Of a stretch of 64,000 bases of DNA, positions 9,697 to 18,169 are shown in pieces; position 1 is the stretch's first letter, and each line of letters starts with the position of its first letter. The notes below the pieces were generated by a model. That model did not search any database and was not told the DNA's origin. It worked only from the letters and a program-made list of their open reading frames with translations. The stretch covers positions 55,261 through 119,260 of the forward strand of contig CAYJGW010000002.1 in assembly GCA_964369425.1 (NCBI GenBank), given 5' to 3'. This DNA is from CAUPWF01 sp964369425. GTDB taxonomy: Bacteria; Bacillota; Clostridia; Lachnospirales; Lachnospiraceae. A program made the translations under genes and the position numbers.

Positions 9697-10437
9697 ATGA
9701 AATCATTTTCGATAACAGATATAGGAATAAAGAGAAATGTAAACCAAGATTTCATGTATCGATCAGATACTGAAATTGGAGATTTTCCCAATTTATATAT
9801 AGTGGCAGATGGAATGGGAGGACATAAAGCAGGAGAACACGCATCTCGGCTAGCGATAGAGACTATATGTGATATGATCCAATCAACACCATTAGATAGT
9901 CCAAGTCAGCTTCTTGGAAGAGCGGTAAAAAAAGCCAACGAAGTTATTGTAAAAGCTGGAGAGGGCAACGAAGATTTAAAAGGTATGGGAACAACGGTGG
10001 TTGCCGCAAGTATTTTTGGCGAAGAGTTACACTTTGTAAATGTGGGGGACAGTAGATTATACGTGGTGAATGAATCCATAAAGCAATTATCAAAGGATCA
10101 TTCCTTAGTAGAAGAAATGGTAAGATTAGGTGGAATCAAACCAGAAGAGGCGAAGAATCATCCAGATAAAAATATTATTACAAGAGCGTTAGGGGCAAAA
10201 AGTGATGTAGAAGTGGATCGATTTGAACATAAATTAAAAGAAAATGATGTGATTGTCATCTGTTCAGATGGACTTACTAATTTAGTAGAAGATAGCGAAA
10301 TTTTTGTGGTCGTTAAAAGTAGCAGAGATTTGGTGGAAGCAGGACATAAGCTTGTGGACATGGCAAATGAAAGGGGAGGCACCGATAACATTACAGTTGT
10401 TCTGATAGAACCAATGGGGAGCGAGGTAAGTATATGA
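9697..10437 (+). CDS. prpC: PP2C-family serine/threonine phosphatase, partner of PrkC
   Basis: This 246-residue soluble PP2C phosphatase should dephosphorylate the PASTA kinase encoded next and its substrates. Metal-binding aspartates are visible in VADGMGGHKAGEH (near residue 35), FVNVGDSRLY (near 115), VICSDGLTNLV (near 190) and GGTDNITVV (near 230). The N-terminus TDIGIKRNVNQDF is also typical of the Stp/PrpC type. Its stop codon overlaps the start of the kinase gene as ATGA, so the two are translationally coupled, as in many Firmicutes. Confidence 0.94.
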   Translation: MKSFSITDIGIKRNVNQDFMYRSDTEIGDFPNLYIVADGMGGHKAGEHASRLAIETICDMIQSTPLDSPSQLLGRAVKKANEVIVKAGEGNEDLKGMGTTVVAASIFGEELHFVNVGDSRLYVVNESIKQLSKDHSLVEEMVRLGGIKPEEAKNHPDKNIITRALGAKSDVEVDRFEHKLKENDVIVICSDGLTNLVEDSEIFVVVKSSRDLVEAGHKLVDMANERGGTDNITVVLIEPMGSEVSI

Positions 10438-12356
10438 TTGAGATAGGAACAAGGCTAAATAATAGGTATGAATTAGTGAAAAAAATCGGTTCAGGGGGAA
10501 TGGCCGATGTATTTAAGGGAAAAGATTATAAATTAAGACGTTATGTAGCGATTAAGATCTTAAAACGTGAGTTTGCAGAAGATGAATCTTTTGTAAAAAA
10601 ATTTCAGATAGAAGCACAAGCAGCAGCAGGGATTATGCATCCTAATATTGTGAATGTGTATGATGTTGGAGAAGATAATGGGCTCAACTTCATGGTTATG
10701 GAACTAGTAAATGGTATTACTTTAAAAGAATACATCCAGAAAAAAGAGAAGATATCAGATAGTGAAGCAATTAGTATTGCGATACAGATGGCCATGGGGC
10801 TAGGGGAAGCGCATAGAAAGAAATTGGTTCACAGAGATGTAAAACCACAAAACGTTATGATTTCTAATGAAGGAAAAGTGAAAGTTACAGACTTTGGTAT
10901 CGCAAAGCCAACCACGTCAAATACCATTAGTACAAACGTTATGGGGTCCGTTCACTACACCTCACCAGAACAAGCAAGGGGAAGTGCTTGTGATATACAA
11001 AGCGATATTTATTCAACAGGGATTACGCTTTATGAAATGATTACAGGAACAGTACCATTTGATGGTGAAACGACGGTGGCAATTGCAGTAAAACATTTAC
11101 AAGAAGATATTCTACCACCATCAGAATATGTACCAGATATGTATGAGAGCTTAGAAGAGATTATTCTGAAATGTACACAGAAAAACCCAGCTAGACGCTA
11201 TGAAAATATGGAAGAACTAGTGAAGGATTTGAAACAATCTCTTGCAGATCCAGATGGGGATTTTGTACATATAGGAGGACCTGTTGGTGTGTATGCACAA
11301 GGTGATGACTATGATGACGATGATTATGACGAAGAAGATATAGATGAAGATGTAGATCCTAAGATGAAAAAAGTAGTGAAGATTTTGATGATTGTTGCTG
11401 GAGTATTGGTGGTGGCATTCATAGGTTTCTTAGTCTACACAGCGGTAAATTTCTTTGGGAATGGCCCTTCTGATTCACAAAAAGAAGAGCAAGGGGATAT
11501 GGTGGAAGTTCCAGATGTATTAGGACTTACAGAGGAAGAAGCACTAGAGAAATTAAAAGAGTTAGGAATAGGACTAAATGTGGTTGCTAGAGAGGAATCT
11601 GCAAAGTATGAAGAAGGACAGATCATGGCTCAAGAGATAGAAGCTGGAGAAATGATTGAGAAAAATACAGGGCTAAAAGTTACAGTAAGTTCTGGGCTTG
11701 CAGAAAAAACAGTAGCTGTACCAAGTATTACGGGATTATCAGAAGAAGATGGGCAAAAAGCATTGAATGATGCAGGACTAAAAGTAGAGGCTACATCAGA
11801 GTTTAGTGCAAGTGTTGAACAAGGCATGATTATTTCAGTAAACCCAGCAGAAGGTACAGAAGTTGCAGAAGATAGTACAGTTCAGATTGTGGTGAGTAAA
11901 GGACCAGAACCAGTGAAGAAGGTGCAAGTACCACAAGTTGTAGGAAAATCCTTAGCAGATGCTAAAAGCACATTGGAAAATGCAGGATTAGCAGTTGCTA
12001 GTTCCGAGCAGTTTCATGATTCTATTGCCAGTGGAAATGTTATTTCACAAGACATTACATCTGGGAAGAGTGTAGATGCTGGAACTACAGTGAATCTTGT
12101 AGTGAGTAAAGGTCCTGAGACCAAGTACGTAACAGTACCACAAATGGTTGGTAAAGAAGGAACCGCAGTTAAATCAGAACTGGAAAAATTAGGATTAGCT
12201 GTAACGATAACAGAACAGGCTAGCACATCAGTGACAAAAGGTTCTGTAATTTCCGCAAATGTGCAGGCAGGTTCTAGTGTTGCGGAAGGATCATCGGTTA
12301 CGTTGGTTGTAAGCAGTGGAAGTGCTACAGACAACTCGGAAACTCCTTCGGAATAG
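10434..12356 (+). CDS. prkC: PASTA-domain serine/threonine kinase
   Basis: PrkC is a membrane kinase that senses peptidoglycan fragments and controls wall metabolism and dormancy exit. The N-terminal kinase (about 10-270) has GSGGMADVFKG, the catalytic HRDVKPQN and DFGIAKP. An acidic linker (DDYDDDDYDEEDIDEDVD) precedes one transmembrane helix near residues 315-340. Outside are four PASTA repeats, starting with VEVPDVLGL, VAVPSITGL, VQVPQVVGK and VTVPQMVGK, each of about 65-70 residues. The protein ends soon after PASTA 4. Four repeats is within the family range (three to five). It overlaps prpC by 4 nt and precedes rsgA by 17 nt. Confidence 0.95.
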   Translation: MIEIGTRLNNRYELVKKIGSGGMADVFKGKDYKLRRYVAIKILKREFAEDESFVKKFQIEAQAAAGIMHPNIVNVYDVGEDNGLNFMVMELVNGITLKEYIQKKEKISDSEAISIAIQMAMGLGEAHRKKLVHRDVKPQNVMISNEGKVKVTDFGIAKPTTSNTISTNVMGSVHYTSPEQARGSACDIQSDIYSTGITLYEMITGTVPFDGETTVAIAVKHLQEDILPPSEYVPDMYESLEEIILKCTQKNPARRYENMEELVKDLKQSLADPDGDFVHIGGPVGVYAQGDDYDDDDYDEEDIDEDVDPKMKKVVKILMIVAGVLVVAFIGFLVYTAVNFFGNGPSDSQKEEQGDMVEVPDVLGLTEEEALEKLKELGIGLNVVAREESAKYEEGQIMAQEIEAGEMIEKNTGLKVTVSSGLAEKTVAVPSITGLSEEDGQKALNDAGLKVEATSEFSASVEQGMIISVNPAEGTEVAEDSTVQIVVSKGPEPVKKVQVPQVVGKSLADAKSTLENAGLAVASSEQFHDSIASGNVISQDITSGKSVDAGTTVNLVVSKGPETKYVTVPQMVGKEGTAVKSELEKLGLAVTITEQASTSVTKGSVISANVQAGSSVAEGSSVTLVVSSGSATDNSETPSE

Positions 12357-12373
12357 AAAATTGAGGCAATTGG

Positions 12374-13252
12374 ATGATTGGAAAAATAGTAAAAGGAATC
12401 GCCGGATTCTACTACGTTGATGTAGTAGAATCCGGTATTTATGAATGTAAAGCCAAAGGCATTTTTAGAAAAGATAAACAAAAGCCCTTGGTTGGGGATA
12501 ATGTAGAAATTGATGTTATAGACCCGAAAGAATACAAGGGAAATATTATAAAGATACAAAAAAGAGAGAATGAATTGATTCGACCTCTTGTGGCTAATGT
12601 GGATCAGGCAATGGTTGTGTTTGCGATAACTCAGCCGAAACCTCATTTTAATTTACTGGATAGATTTTTAGTAATGATGGAAGAAAAAGATGTACCCACA
12701 GTAATCGTTTTTAACAAAAAAGATATCGCTACACGAGAAGAAATCGAAAGTTTGAAAGCAGTGTATAAGGCAACTCCATACACGTTAGTGTTTAGCAGTG
12801 GAGAGACAAAGGAAGAGATAGAGACGATTAAAGAATTGTTACGTGGAAAGACTACAGTAATTGCAGGACCATCGGGTGTAGGGAAATCAACGATTATTAA
12901 CGCAATCTGTCCAATGGCCAAAATGGAGACGGGAGAGATTAGTGAGAAAATTCAGAGAGGAAAGCACACAACAAGACATTCTGAGCTCTTTAAAGTAGAA
13001 AGCAACAGTTATATTATGGATACGCCAGGCTTTAGTTCTCTTTATGTAAATGATTTTGAAAAAGAAGAATTAAAACAATATTTCCCAGAATTTGAAGAGT
13101 ATGATGAACAGTGTCAATTTATAGGGTGTAATCATATTCATGAACCAAGATGTGCAGTGAAAAGTGCGGTTGAGCAAGAAGAAATTCATAAAACTAGATA
13201 TGAGAATTACAAAGAGATGTACAAAGAATTAGAAGAGAGGAAACGATATTAA
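12374..13252 (+). CDS. rsgA: ribosome small-subunit biogenesis GTPase A
   Basis: RsgA is a circularly permuted GTPase acting in late 30S maturation. The order is N-terminal OB fold, then G4 (FNKKD) before G1 (GPSGVGKST) and G3 (DTPGF), which is the permuted order. The C-terminal zinc knuckle is C-x4-C-x-H-x5-C in CQFIGCNHIHEPRC. The ATG has a weak GAGGCA site. Codons about 10-21 contain a perfect 14-bp inverted repeat (12402-12435), noted separately. The stop codon overlaps the rpe start by one base. 292 residues is a normal length. Confidence 0.94.
   Translation: MIGKIVKGIAGFYYVDVVESGIYECKAKGIFRKDKQKPLVGDNVEIDVIDPKEYKGNIIKIQKRENELIRPLVANVDQAMVVFAITQPKPHFNLLDRFLVMMEEKDVPTVIVFNKKDIATREEIESLKAVYKATPYTLVFSSGETKEEIETIKELLRGKTTVIAGPSGVGKSTIINAICPMAKMETGEISEKIQRGKHTTRHSELFKVESNSYIMDTPGFSSLYVNDFEKEELKQYFPEFEEYDEQCQFIGCNHIHEPRCAVKSAVEQEEIHKTRYENYKEMYKELEERKRY
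12402..12435 (+). repeat. perfect 14-bp inverted repeat inside the 5' end of rsgA
   Basis: The left arm CCGGATTCTACTAC (12402-12415) is exactly reverse-complementary to 12422-12435, with a six-base loop GTTGAT. It lies 28 nt into the coding sequence and would form a very stable hairpin in the mRNA. No T-run follows, so it is not a normal terminator. Its role is unknown; it could slow translation initiation or block a nuclease. Confidence 0.75.
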
Positions 13253-13920
13253 TGATGAGAAAAAATGCATTAGCACCATCAATTTTAGCAGCAGATTTTA
13301 GTAAATTAGGAGAAGAGATTAAACAGACAGAAGAAAACGGAGCAACATACTTGCATTTTGATGTAATGGATGGACAATTTGTACCAAATATATCTTTTGG
13401 TGCAGCGGTACTACAGTCGATTAAAAAAGAGACAAATCAAGTGATTGATGTACATTTTATGGTAGCAGATCCAATGCGATTTTTTGAAACATTTCAAAAG
13501 GCAGGGGCAGACTCCATTACGTTTCATATAGAACAATATGAAGAGGTGCAATCAGCTATCGATAAAATTAAAGAATTAGATTTAAAATGTGGTATTTCAA
13601 TTAAGCCAAATACAGCAGTTGAAGCAGTAATACCGTATCTAGAACAAATTGATATGGTACTAGTGATGGGAGTAGAACCAGGATTTGGTGGGCAAGCTTT
13701 TATCCCAGAATCGTTGGAGAAAATCAAGGTGCTTAGAGCCTACATTGAGGAACATAATCTTGATGTTGATATCCAGGTAGATGGAGGCATTTATTTATCA
13801 AATGTAAAAGAAATACTAGAAGCAGGGGCAAATAACATCGTTGCAGGATCCTCGGTATTTAATGGTGATATTAAAGATAATACAAGAAAGTATATGGAAA
13901 TCTTAAATGGCAATGAATAA
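13252..13920 (+). CDS. rpe: ribulose-phosphate 3-epimerase
   Basis: Rpe interconverts ribulose 5-phosphate and xylulose 5-phosphate in the pentose phosphate pathway. The TIM-barrel signatures are all seen: LAPSILAADFSKLGEE at the N-terminus, HFDVMDGQFVPNISFG near residue 35, VDVHFMVADP near 65, MGVEPGFGGQAF near 140 and QVDGGI near 175, which together supply the metal ligands and the catalytic aspartates. Two ATG codons are adjacent (13252 and 13255); the first is better spaced from AGAGAGG. It overlaps rsgA by 1 nt and thiN by up to 14 nt. 222 residues is typical. Confidence 0.95.
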   Translation: MMRKNALAPSILAADFSKLGEEIKQTEENGATYLHFDVMDGQFVPNISFGAAVLQSIKKETNQVIDVHFMVADPMRFFETFQKAGADSITFHIEQYEEVQSAIDKIKELDLKCGISIKPNTAVEAVIPYLEQIDMVLVMGVEPGFGGQAFIPESLEKIKVLRAYIEEHNLDVDIQVDGGIYLSNVKEILEAGANNIVAGSSVFNGDIKDNTRKYMEILNGNE

Positions 13921-14563
13921 AAGAGCAATTCTTGTAAGTGGTGGAACGCTAGAAAAGAAATTGGTTAAGTCAGTAATTCAACCAGATGACTTCGTAATAG
14001 GAGTGGATAAGGGTGCACAAGCCTTGTTTGAATGGGGAATGCAACTGGATTATATGGTAGGAGACTTTGATAGCATTGATAGAGGGGTATTATGTGAATT
14101 AGAAGAAAACTGTAAAATCCCTATGCGCAAGTTTAGACCAGAAAAAGATGCCAGTGATACAGAGATAGGACTTGGAGCTGCTATAGAATTGGGGTACAAA
14201 GAGATTCTGATGTTAGGAGCAACAGGAACTAGACTTGATCATGTATGGGCGAATGTGCAGACCCTTTGTATAGCAAAATCATATGGAGTAGAAGCTAAAA
14301 TATTAGATTCCAATAATAGGATTTCTTTGATTAATAGAGCAGTGGTTCTAGAAAAAAAACGTGCATACGGCAAATACTTTTCACTTTTTAGTTTAGGAGA
14401 ATCGGTAAAAGGATTATCAATAAAAGGTGCGAAATACCCATTAGATGAAGTAGAACTTGCACCCACAAACAGTTTGAGTGTAAGCAATGAATTTGTAGAG
14501 GAAAAAGTCGAGATAACTTATAAAAGTGGGCAATTGATTTTAATGGAGACAAGGGATACTTAA
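13907..14563 (+). CDS. thiN: thiamine pyrophosphokinase
   Basis: ThiN transfers pyrophosphate from ATP to thiamine, giving the cofactor TPP. Family motifs are VGDFDSI near residue 50, a metal/ATP site, and PEKDASDTEIGL near 80; GATGTRLDH follows near 105. The C-terminal half is the thiamine-binding beta domain. The start may be the ATG at 13907 or the one at 13913, both inside the end of rpe; neither has a strong ribosome binding site, so coupling to rpe translation is likely. The product should use thiamine imported by ThiT (encoded 1.3 kb downstream). Its last codons form a terminator hairpin shared with the convergent MFS gene. Confidence 0.92.
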   Translation: MAMNKRAILVSGGTLEKKLVKSVIQPDDFVIGVDKGAQALFEWGMQLDYMVGDFDSIDRGVLCELEENCKIPMRKFRPEKDASDTEIGLGAAIELGYKEILMLGATGTRLDHVWANVQTLCIAKSYGVEAKILDSNNRISLINRAVVLEKKRAYGKYFSLFSLGESVKGLSIKGAKYPLDEVELAPTNSLSVSNEFVEEKVEITYKSGQLILMETRDT

Positions 14564-14578
14564 CCCTTGTCTCGTTTT
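14546..14578 (+). terminator. terminator overlapping the thiN and MFS gene stops
   Basis: GAGACAAGGG (14546-14555) pairs with CCCTTGTCTC (14564-14573) around an eight-base loop, followed by GTTTTTG. It ends the rightward core cluster. The stem contains the last codons of thiN and of the opposite-strand gene, whose stops overlap. Confidence 0.8.
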
Positions 14579-15747
14579 TGTTTTACATTATAAGTGACAA
14601 TCACTAGCATAGCGAGTAAAAAGAATATGCCTGCTGAGATAAATGGCAGAGTGTTTCCTATATCATAGACAAATCCAGCATAAAGAGCACCAACAATCAT
14701 TCCCAAAGATTTCATCGAGTTATAAAATCCCATAACCATATTGCTATCTTCTTTTTTTGAATCAACAGCACAGATGTTTTGGATGATTGGTTGATAGATC
14801 GCATTGAATGCAAAAAAAACCAATACTACTAAAGTGTAAATGATAAATGCATCAATAAACCCAAGTGACAGTATCGTCAGCGCACATCCGAGAAAAATAA
14901 ATGCAATGTTCTTCTTGAAATTTGTTTTATTCAAAAGCCATACGCAGATAGTCATGTTGGCAATCAAGGAGATCACTCCAACAACAGCCTTTATGGTTCC
15001 GTTGTAGGCTGAACTTAGCTGAAATACATCGTTCAAGTAATAATTAAATGATTGATCAAAGCAGGTAGTTGCAACGCTAGAAATAAATACGCAAATAAAT
15101 ACGAATACAAATGCTGGTGTCATGAATTTCCTTGCATCCATAAATGCAAGAAAAGGATTGGCGTCTTTTATAAAAGAAAAAGGGATTCCCTTTTCTTTGT
15201 CATCTTCTAATACAATCATAAATAGAATTCCGCAAAGTGCTAACGTGATAATCTGCAAAATAAAGGCACTATAAAAGGAACCGACCCCAGCAAATCCACC
15301 GATGAAATAACCAAATGCAGTAGAAACAACATTAATGGATGCCGATGTTGCTAGATAGCTTGCTTTTTTATCTTCCGGAGCTTTAGCCAATATGTAAGTG
15401 AGGTAACTTACCATGATACCACCTACGAAAAAACCAGCAAATAGTCTGGCAAATAAAATAGTGGGAATCGTGGTAAAAGTAATGAACATGACCTGTCCAA
15501 GTGCATATCCAATACAGCAAATTCCAAGAACCATGCGGCTACCCAATCGCTTAACTTGTTTTGCCCACATGGGGGAAAAGAGAAAATTGCTAAAGGCCAT
15601 TCCAGCAAAAAATAACCCAAAGCTGTAACTATCTAACTCTAACGCCTGAATCAGTGTTGGAGTAACCGGATGTGCAAAGTTAGCAGCCATAGTTTGTACA
15701 GCAGATAGGATAAAGAACAAAATGAAAGTAGGTTTGATTTGTTTCAC
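14560..15747 (-). CDS. major facilitator superfamily transporter
   Basis: The 395-residue protein has about twelve hydrophobic segments, arranged as two six-helix halves separated by a charged loop (EDDKEKG) near residue 180. The N-terminal half includes GLFFAGMAFSNFLFSPMWAK and the loop motif KRLGSRMVLG, an MFS motif A-like sequence between helices 2 and 3. This suggests a drug or metabolite exporter, but no substrate can be inferred. Its stop overlaps that of thiN by 4 nt. The reading start has GCGAGGAG upstream on the minus strand. Confidence 0.82.
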   Translation of the reverse strand: MKQIKPTFILFFILSAVQTMAANFAHPVTPTLIQALELDSYSFGLFFAGMAFSNFLFSPMWAKQVKRLGSRMVLGICCIGYALGQVMFITFTTIPTILFARLFAGFFVGGIMVSYLTYILAKAPEDKKASYLATSASINVVSTAFGYFIGGFAGVGSFYSAFILQIITLALCGILFMIVLEDDKEKGIPFSFIKDANPFLAFMDARKFMTPAFVFVFICVFISSVATTCFDQSFNYYLNDVFQLSSAYNGTIKAVVGVISLIANMTICVWLLNKTNFKKNIAFIFLGCALTILSLGFIDAFIIYTLVVLVFFAFNAIYQPIIQNICAVDSKKEDSNMVMGFYNSMKSLGMIVGALYAGFVYDIGNTLPFISAGIFFLLAMLVIVTYNVKQKRDKG

Positions 15748-15830
15748 GTTTATAACTCCTCGCTTAATGTTACGAATTTAATACTTTCATATTCTAGCAC
15801 TTTACACATAGATTGTCCATATAAGGAAAA

Positions 15831-16391
15831 CTAGTTCGTAATCGTCTGTCCAATCCAATCAATTGCATTTTTTACAGGAGGGAGTGAAAGTATGATTAAT
15901 GTAAGGAGTGCTTCACCACCCATATAGGCACCATTGTAAGTAAGTGAATAAATAGCAGGACTCCATCCTTCAGGCGCATAGATGCCAAAAAATATGTAAC
16001 CGGAAAGAAAGACAAAAAAGTACTTTCCTAGTACAGCTACCAAATACCCTATAAGTAATCCATGTTTTTTATTACGGAAAAAACCAGAAAGACCAAGAGC
16101 ACCACATGCAAGTGGATAGTCAAGTAGCACTTGAGGGATGGTTAAAACAACAGGTTCAATAGCTAAAGCTAATAAACCATAAGCAGCACCAGTCGCTAAA
16201 CCGAGTTTAGGGCCAAACCAATAGCCGATTAATACGATAAAGAGCATACTAAAGAGTGTAATAGAGCCACCCATTGGCATCTCAAAGAGCTTGAAAAATG
16301 AAGCTACAGTTGCAAGTGCCAATGCCATAGCAGCAAAAGCTAGTTTCTTGGTGTTAAATGTTGTGCGTTGCACATTTGTTGAATTGTTCAT
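15831..16391 (-). CDS. thiT: energy-coupling factor S component for thiamine
   Basis: ThiT is the membrane substrate-binding subunit of an ECF thiamine importer; the energising EcfAA'T module is not in this window. The 186-residue protein has six hydrophobic segments. The family sequences LEMPMGG-like (LFEMPMGGSITLFSM), YWFGPKLGLATGAAYG and LLDYPLACGALGLSGFF are recognisable. An upstream in-frame ATG at 16469 would place the start inside a terminator hairpin. The ATG at 16391 follows AGAGGAG, so I use it. A TPP riboswitch and terminator precede it (16441-16565), so expression is expected to fall when TPP is plentiful. Confidence 0.93.
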   Translation of the reverse strand: MNNSTNVQRTTFNTKKLAFAAMALALATVASFFKLFEMPMGGSITLFSMLFIVLIGYWFGPKLGLATGAAYGLLALAIEPVVLTIPQVLLDYPLACGALGLSGFFRNKKHGLLIGYLVAVLGKYFFVFLSGYIFFGIYAPEGWSPAIYSLTYNGAYMGGEALLTLIILSLPPVKNAIDWIGQTITN

Positions 16392-16440
16392 AATGATAGA
16401 TTCTCCTCTTTGTTTATTTGAGGATAATGAAAAAGGGAAT

Positions 16441-16467
16441 AAAAAAAGATATCCATAGGATATCTTC
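16441..16467 (-). terminator. riboswitch-controlled terminator of thiT
   Basis: On the minus strand AAGATATCC pairs with GGATATCTT around a three-base loop and is followed by a run of T (TTTTTTTATT). It lies between the TPP aptamer and the thiT ribosome binding site, as expected for an expression platform. Confidence 0.85.
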
Positions 16468-16488
16468 ATACAAAAAGCAATATATGAT

Positions 16489-16565
16489 CCCTACGTTGGC
16501 ATTATCCAAATCAGGTTTTGGGTCGGAACTATAATTCCCTCTCAGCCTGTCACACAAGCTCCCCA
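16489..16565 (-). ncRNA. TPP riboswitch (THI element) upstream of thiT
   Basis: On the minus strand the conserved blocks appear in order: GGGGAGC, GGCTGAGAGG, CGACCC, ACCTGATTTGG, ATAATGCCAACG and TAGGGA. These are the pyrimidine-sensing and pyrophosphate-sensing halves of the TPP aptamer. A terminator follows, so TPP binding should stop thiT transcription. Confidence 0.96.
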
Positions 16566-16582
16566 TATTTAATTCAAGTACT

Positions 16583-16611
16583 ACTTTAGCTTGATTTTGA
16601 AGAAAAGTCAA
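16583..16611 (-). promoter_or_regulatory. predicted sigma-A promoter of thiT
   Basis: TTGACT (16606-16611) and TAAAGT (16583-16588) are separated by 17 bp on the minus strand, just upstream of the TPP aptamer. Confidence 0.6.
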
Positions 16612-16647
16612 GTTGCAGTTGATATTTTTCTCTTTTCACTGTATTTC

Positions 16648-16784
16648 CCTACCGATTCTCGATTTCCTTCATTTGGTAGGAATCTTTTTACAGGATGTTC
16701 CTACCAATTTTCGATTTCCTTCATTTGGTAGGAATCTTTTTACAGGGTTTCCCTACCAATTTTCATTTTCTTTCATTTGGTTGG
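16648..16784. repeat. three tandem 52-bp repeats, each with a hairpin
   Basis: Units begin at 16648, 16700 and 16752, exactly 52 bp apart; the third is cut after its hairpin. Each has CCTACCAA (or CCTACCGA) and TTTGGTAGG as inverted arms around a T/C-rich loop. The first two also share AATCTTTTTACAGG as a tail. The third is more diverged and ends TTTGGTTGG. They lie upstream of the Rpn-family gene. Confidence 0.85.
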
Positions 16785-17062
16785 AATTCAAAGTCCTGGA
16801 CTCTTTGTTTCTAAGTTTATATAGATTAGATCTCACGAAGGATAAACAAGGAGTTTCAAGGCCGTTTTTTAATTCAGATACAAAGTTTTTCTTGCGAGCT
16901 AAATCGATTCATGTTACGATGGTTCAAAGCATAAAATCTAAAAAATCTGCCACATGCAGTGGTTCTAAAAAAATCTTAAAGAGTCTACAATTCATGCTTT
17001 TATCCAATTCAAATCTTTACAATGTACCTGTAAACAATTATACTTAAGAAAGAAGGAACTGT
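16785..17062. other. gene-free stretch before the Rpn gene
   Basis: With the repeats, about 450 bp between the thiT promoter and the Rpn gene lack a credible gene. An open frame through 16613-17047 only translates the repeats and has no ribosome binding site. The segment from 16784 resembles the DNA that follows the Rpn gene (from 18148). A TACAAT box at 17018-17023 could be a weak -10 element for the Rpn gene. Confidence 0.5.
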
Positions 17063-18076
17063 ATGGAACAACGAAAAACATATGAAGAATTAATGCAGTG
17101 CGTCCCAGTGGATGTGCAGGAGGAATTTCGTCAGATTGAAGAGGGGAAGCGATTACCTAATTTAAGTTCTGATATTGTGTTCAAAAAGGTTTTTAACCCA
17201 GATTTACACAAGGAAAGAGTGGAAAAATTATTAACACTGATATTCCGAGAGAAACTGATAGTTAGCTCTTCCCTAAATCAGCAGATACCAAAAGCAACTA
17301 TATTCGCAAAAGATACAGTTCATGATATGGTGGCAAAGCTTACAAGTGGAGCGGTGGCTAACTTAGAGATGCAAGCAATAGCTCAAGAATTTATTGTGGA
17401 ACGAATGGATATTTATGCGTCAGATATGATTCTATTGCAGTATGCAATCAATGAAGGTGAGAAAAAGAAAGATTTTTTATATACAGATGTAAAGCCGTCA
17501 TATCTGGTTGTATTCATGAAGAAAAGCCCAATGATATTCAAGGATTCTTCAGAATTCATACATTTTAAGAAAAGCGTAACAGATACAGGAATTGAACTCA
17601 ATCAATTAGCACTTATAGTGTATATTGAATTAGACAAATGTTTGAAGTACATAAAAAAACAGGGCTACCATACAGAAAACAAAGAACTTTATAAATGGTT
17701 GGTGATGTTAGCTGATGTAAACGATAAAGAGGTTAACCAGTTAATCGTAGAGGATCCAGAGAAGGCAAAAATCATAGAAGAATTGAATGAAATGTCAAAA
17801 AGCAAAGAGGAGTTGATAGAGGTGTTAAGTGAAAAGTATGCAGAGGCAACACGCTCAAGTGAATTAGTATATGCAAAGCGAGAGGCGGAAAAATTAGGAA
17901 GGCAAAAAGGAAGGCAAGAAGGAAGGCAAGAAGGTCGTAATGTCGGAATCCAAGCATTAATCGAAACCTTAAATGAGATGATGGTATCAGAAGAAGATGT
18001 GATGAAAAAGGTAATGACGAAGTTTTCTTTATCAGAAGAAGAGACAATAAAATATATGAAACAGTATTGGAGGTGA
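17063..18076 (+). CDS. Rpn / PD-(D/E)XK nuclease family transposase-like protein
   Basis: This 337-residue protein resembles the Rpn (recombination-promoting nuclease) / PD-(D/E)XK transposase-like family. Visible landmarks are SSDIVFKKVF at 35-44 and ANLEMQA at 99-105, where the ExQ (E102, Q104) corresponds to the catalytic ExK/ExQ strand. The C-terminal quarter is charged and contains a run of RQKG/RQEG/RQEG/RNVG tetrapeptides near 285-300, common in this family. Rpn proteins in E. coli stimulate RecA-independent recombination and some are linked to phage defence. The gene has its own GAAGGAAC site and a strong terminator. Related flanking DNA and 52-bp repeats suggest an accessory, possibly mobile, unit. 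Confidence 0.8.
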   Translation: MEQRKTYEELMQCVPVDVQEEFRQIEEGKRLPNLSSDIVFKKVFNPDLHKERVEKLLTLIFREKLIVSSSLNQQIPKATIFAKDTVHDMVAKLTSGAVANLEMQAIAQEFIVERMDIYASDMILLQYAINEGEKKKDFLYTDVKPSYLVVFMKKSPMIFKDSSEFIHFKKSVTDTGIELNQLALIVYIELDKCLKYIKKQGYHTENKELYKWLVMLADVNDKEVNQLIVEDPEKAKIIEELNEMSKSKEELIEVLSEKYAEATRSSELVYAKREAEKLGRQKGRQEGRQEGRNVGIQALIETLNEMMVSEEDVMKKVMTKFSLSEEETIKYMKQYWR

Positions 18077-18128
18077 ACAGGTTAGTTTGAATGGGTTCCT
18101 AACTGAATCTTCGATAATGCAAAATAAA

Positions 18129-18169
18129 AAAGACCAAGGCTTTGGGAGAATTCAAAGTCTTGGTCTTTT
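18129..18169 (+). terminator. terminator after the Rpn gene
   Basis: AAAGACCAAGGCTTTG (18129-18144) pairs with CAAAGTCTTGGTCTTT (18153-18168), with one G-T pair, around an eight-base loop. The flanking A and T runs suit both strands. Confidence 0.8.

Noticed and set aside
12014..12646. Minus-strand frame of 210 codons opposite prkC and rsgA
   Set aside because: It is fully antisense to two well-supported genes and has no family features or start signals.
16648..16784. CRISPR array from 52-bp periodic repeats
   Set aside because: Whole 52-bp units are alike, with no unique spacers, and no cas gene is near.
16613..17047. Open reading frame of 144 codons upstream of the Rpn gene
   Set aside because: It translates the 52-bp repeats, has no ribosome binding site, and its composition (runs of F and L) is not protein-like.
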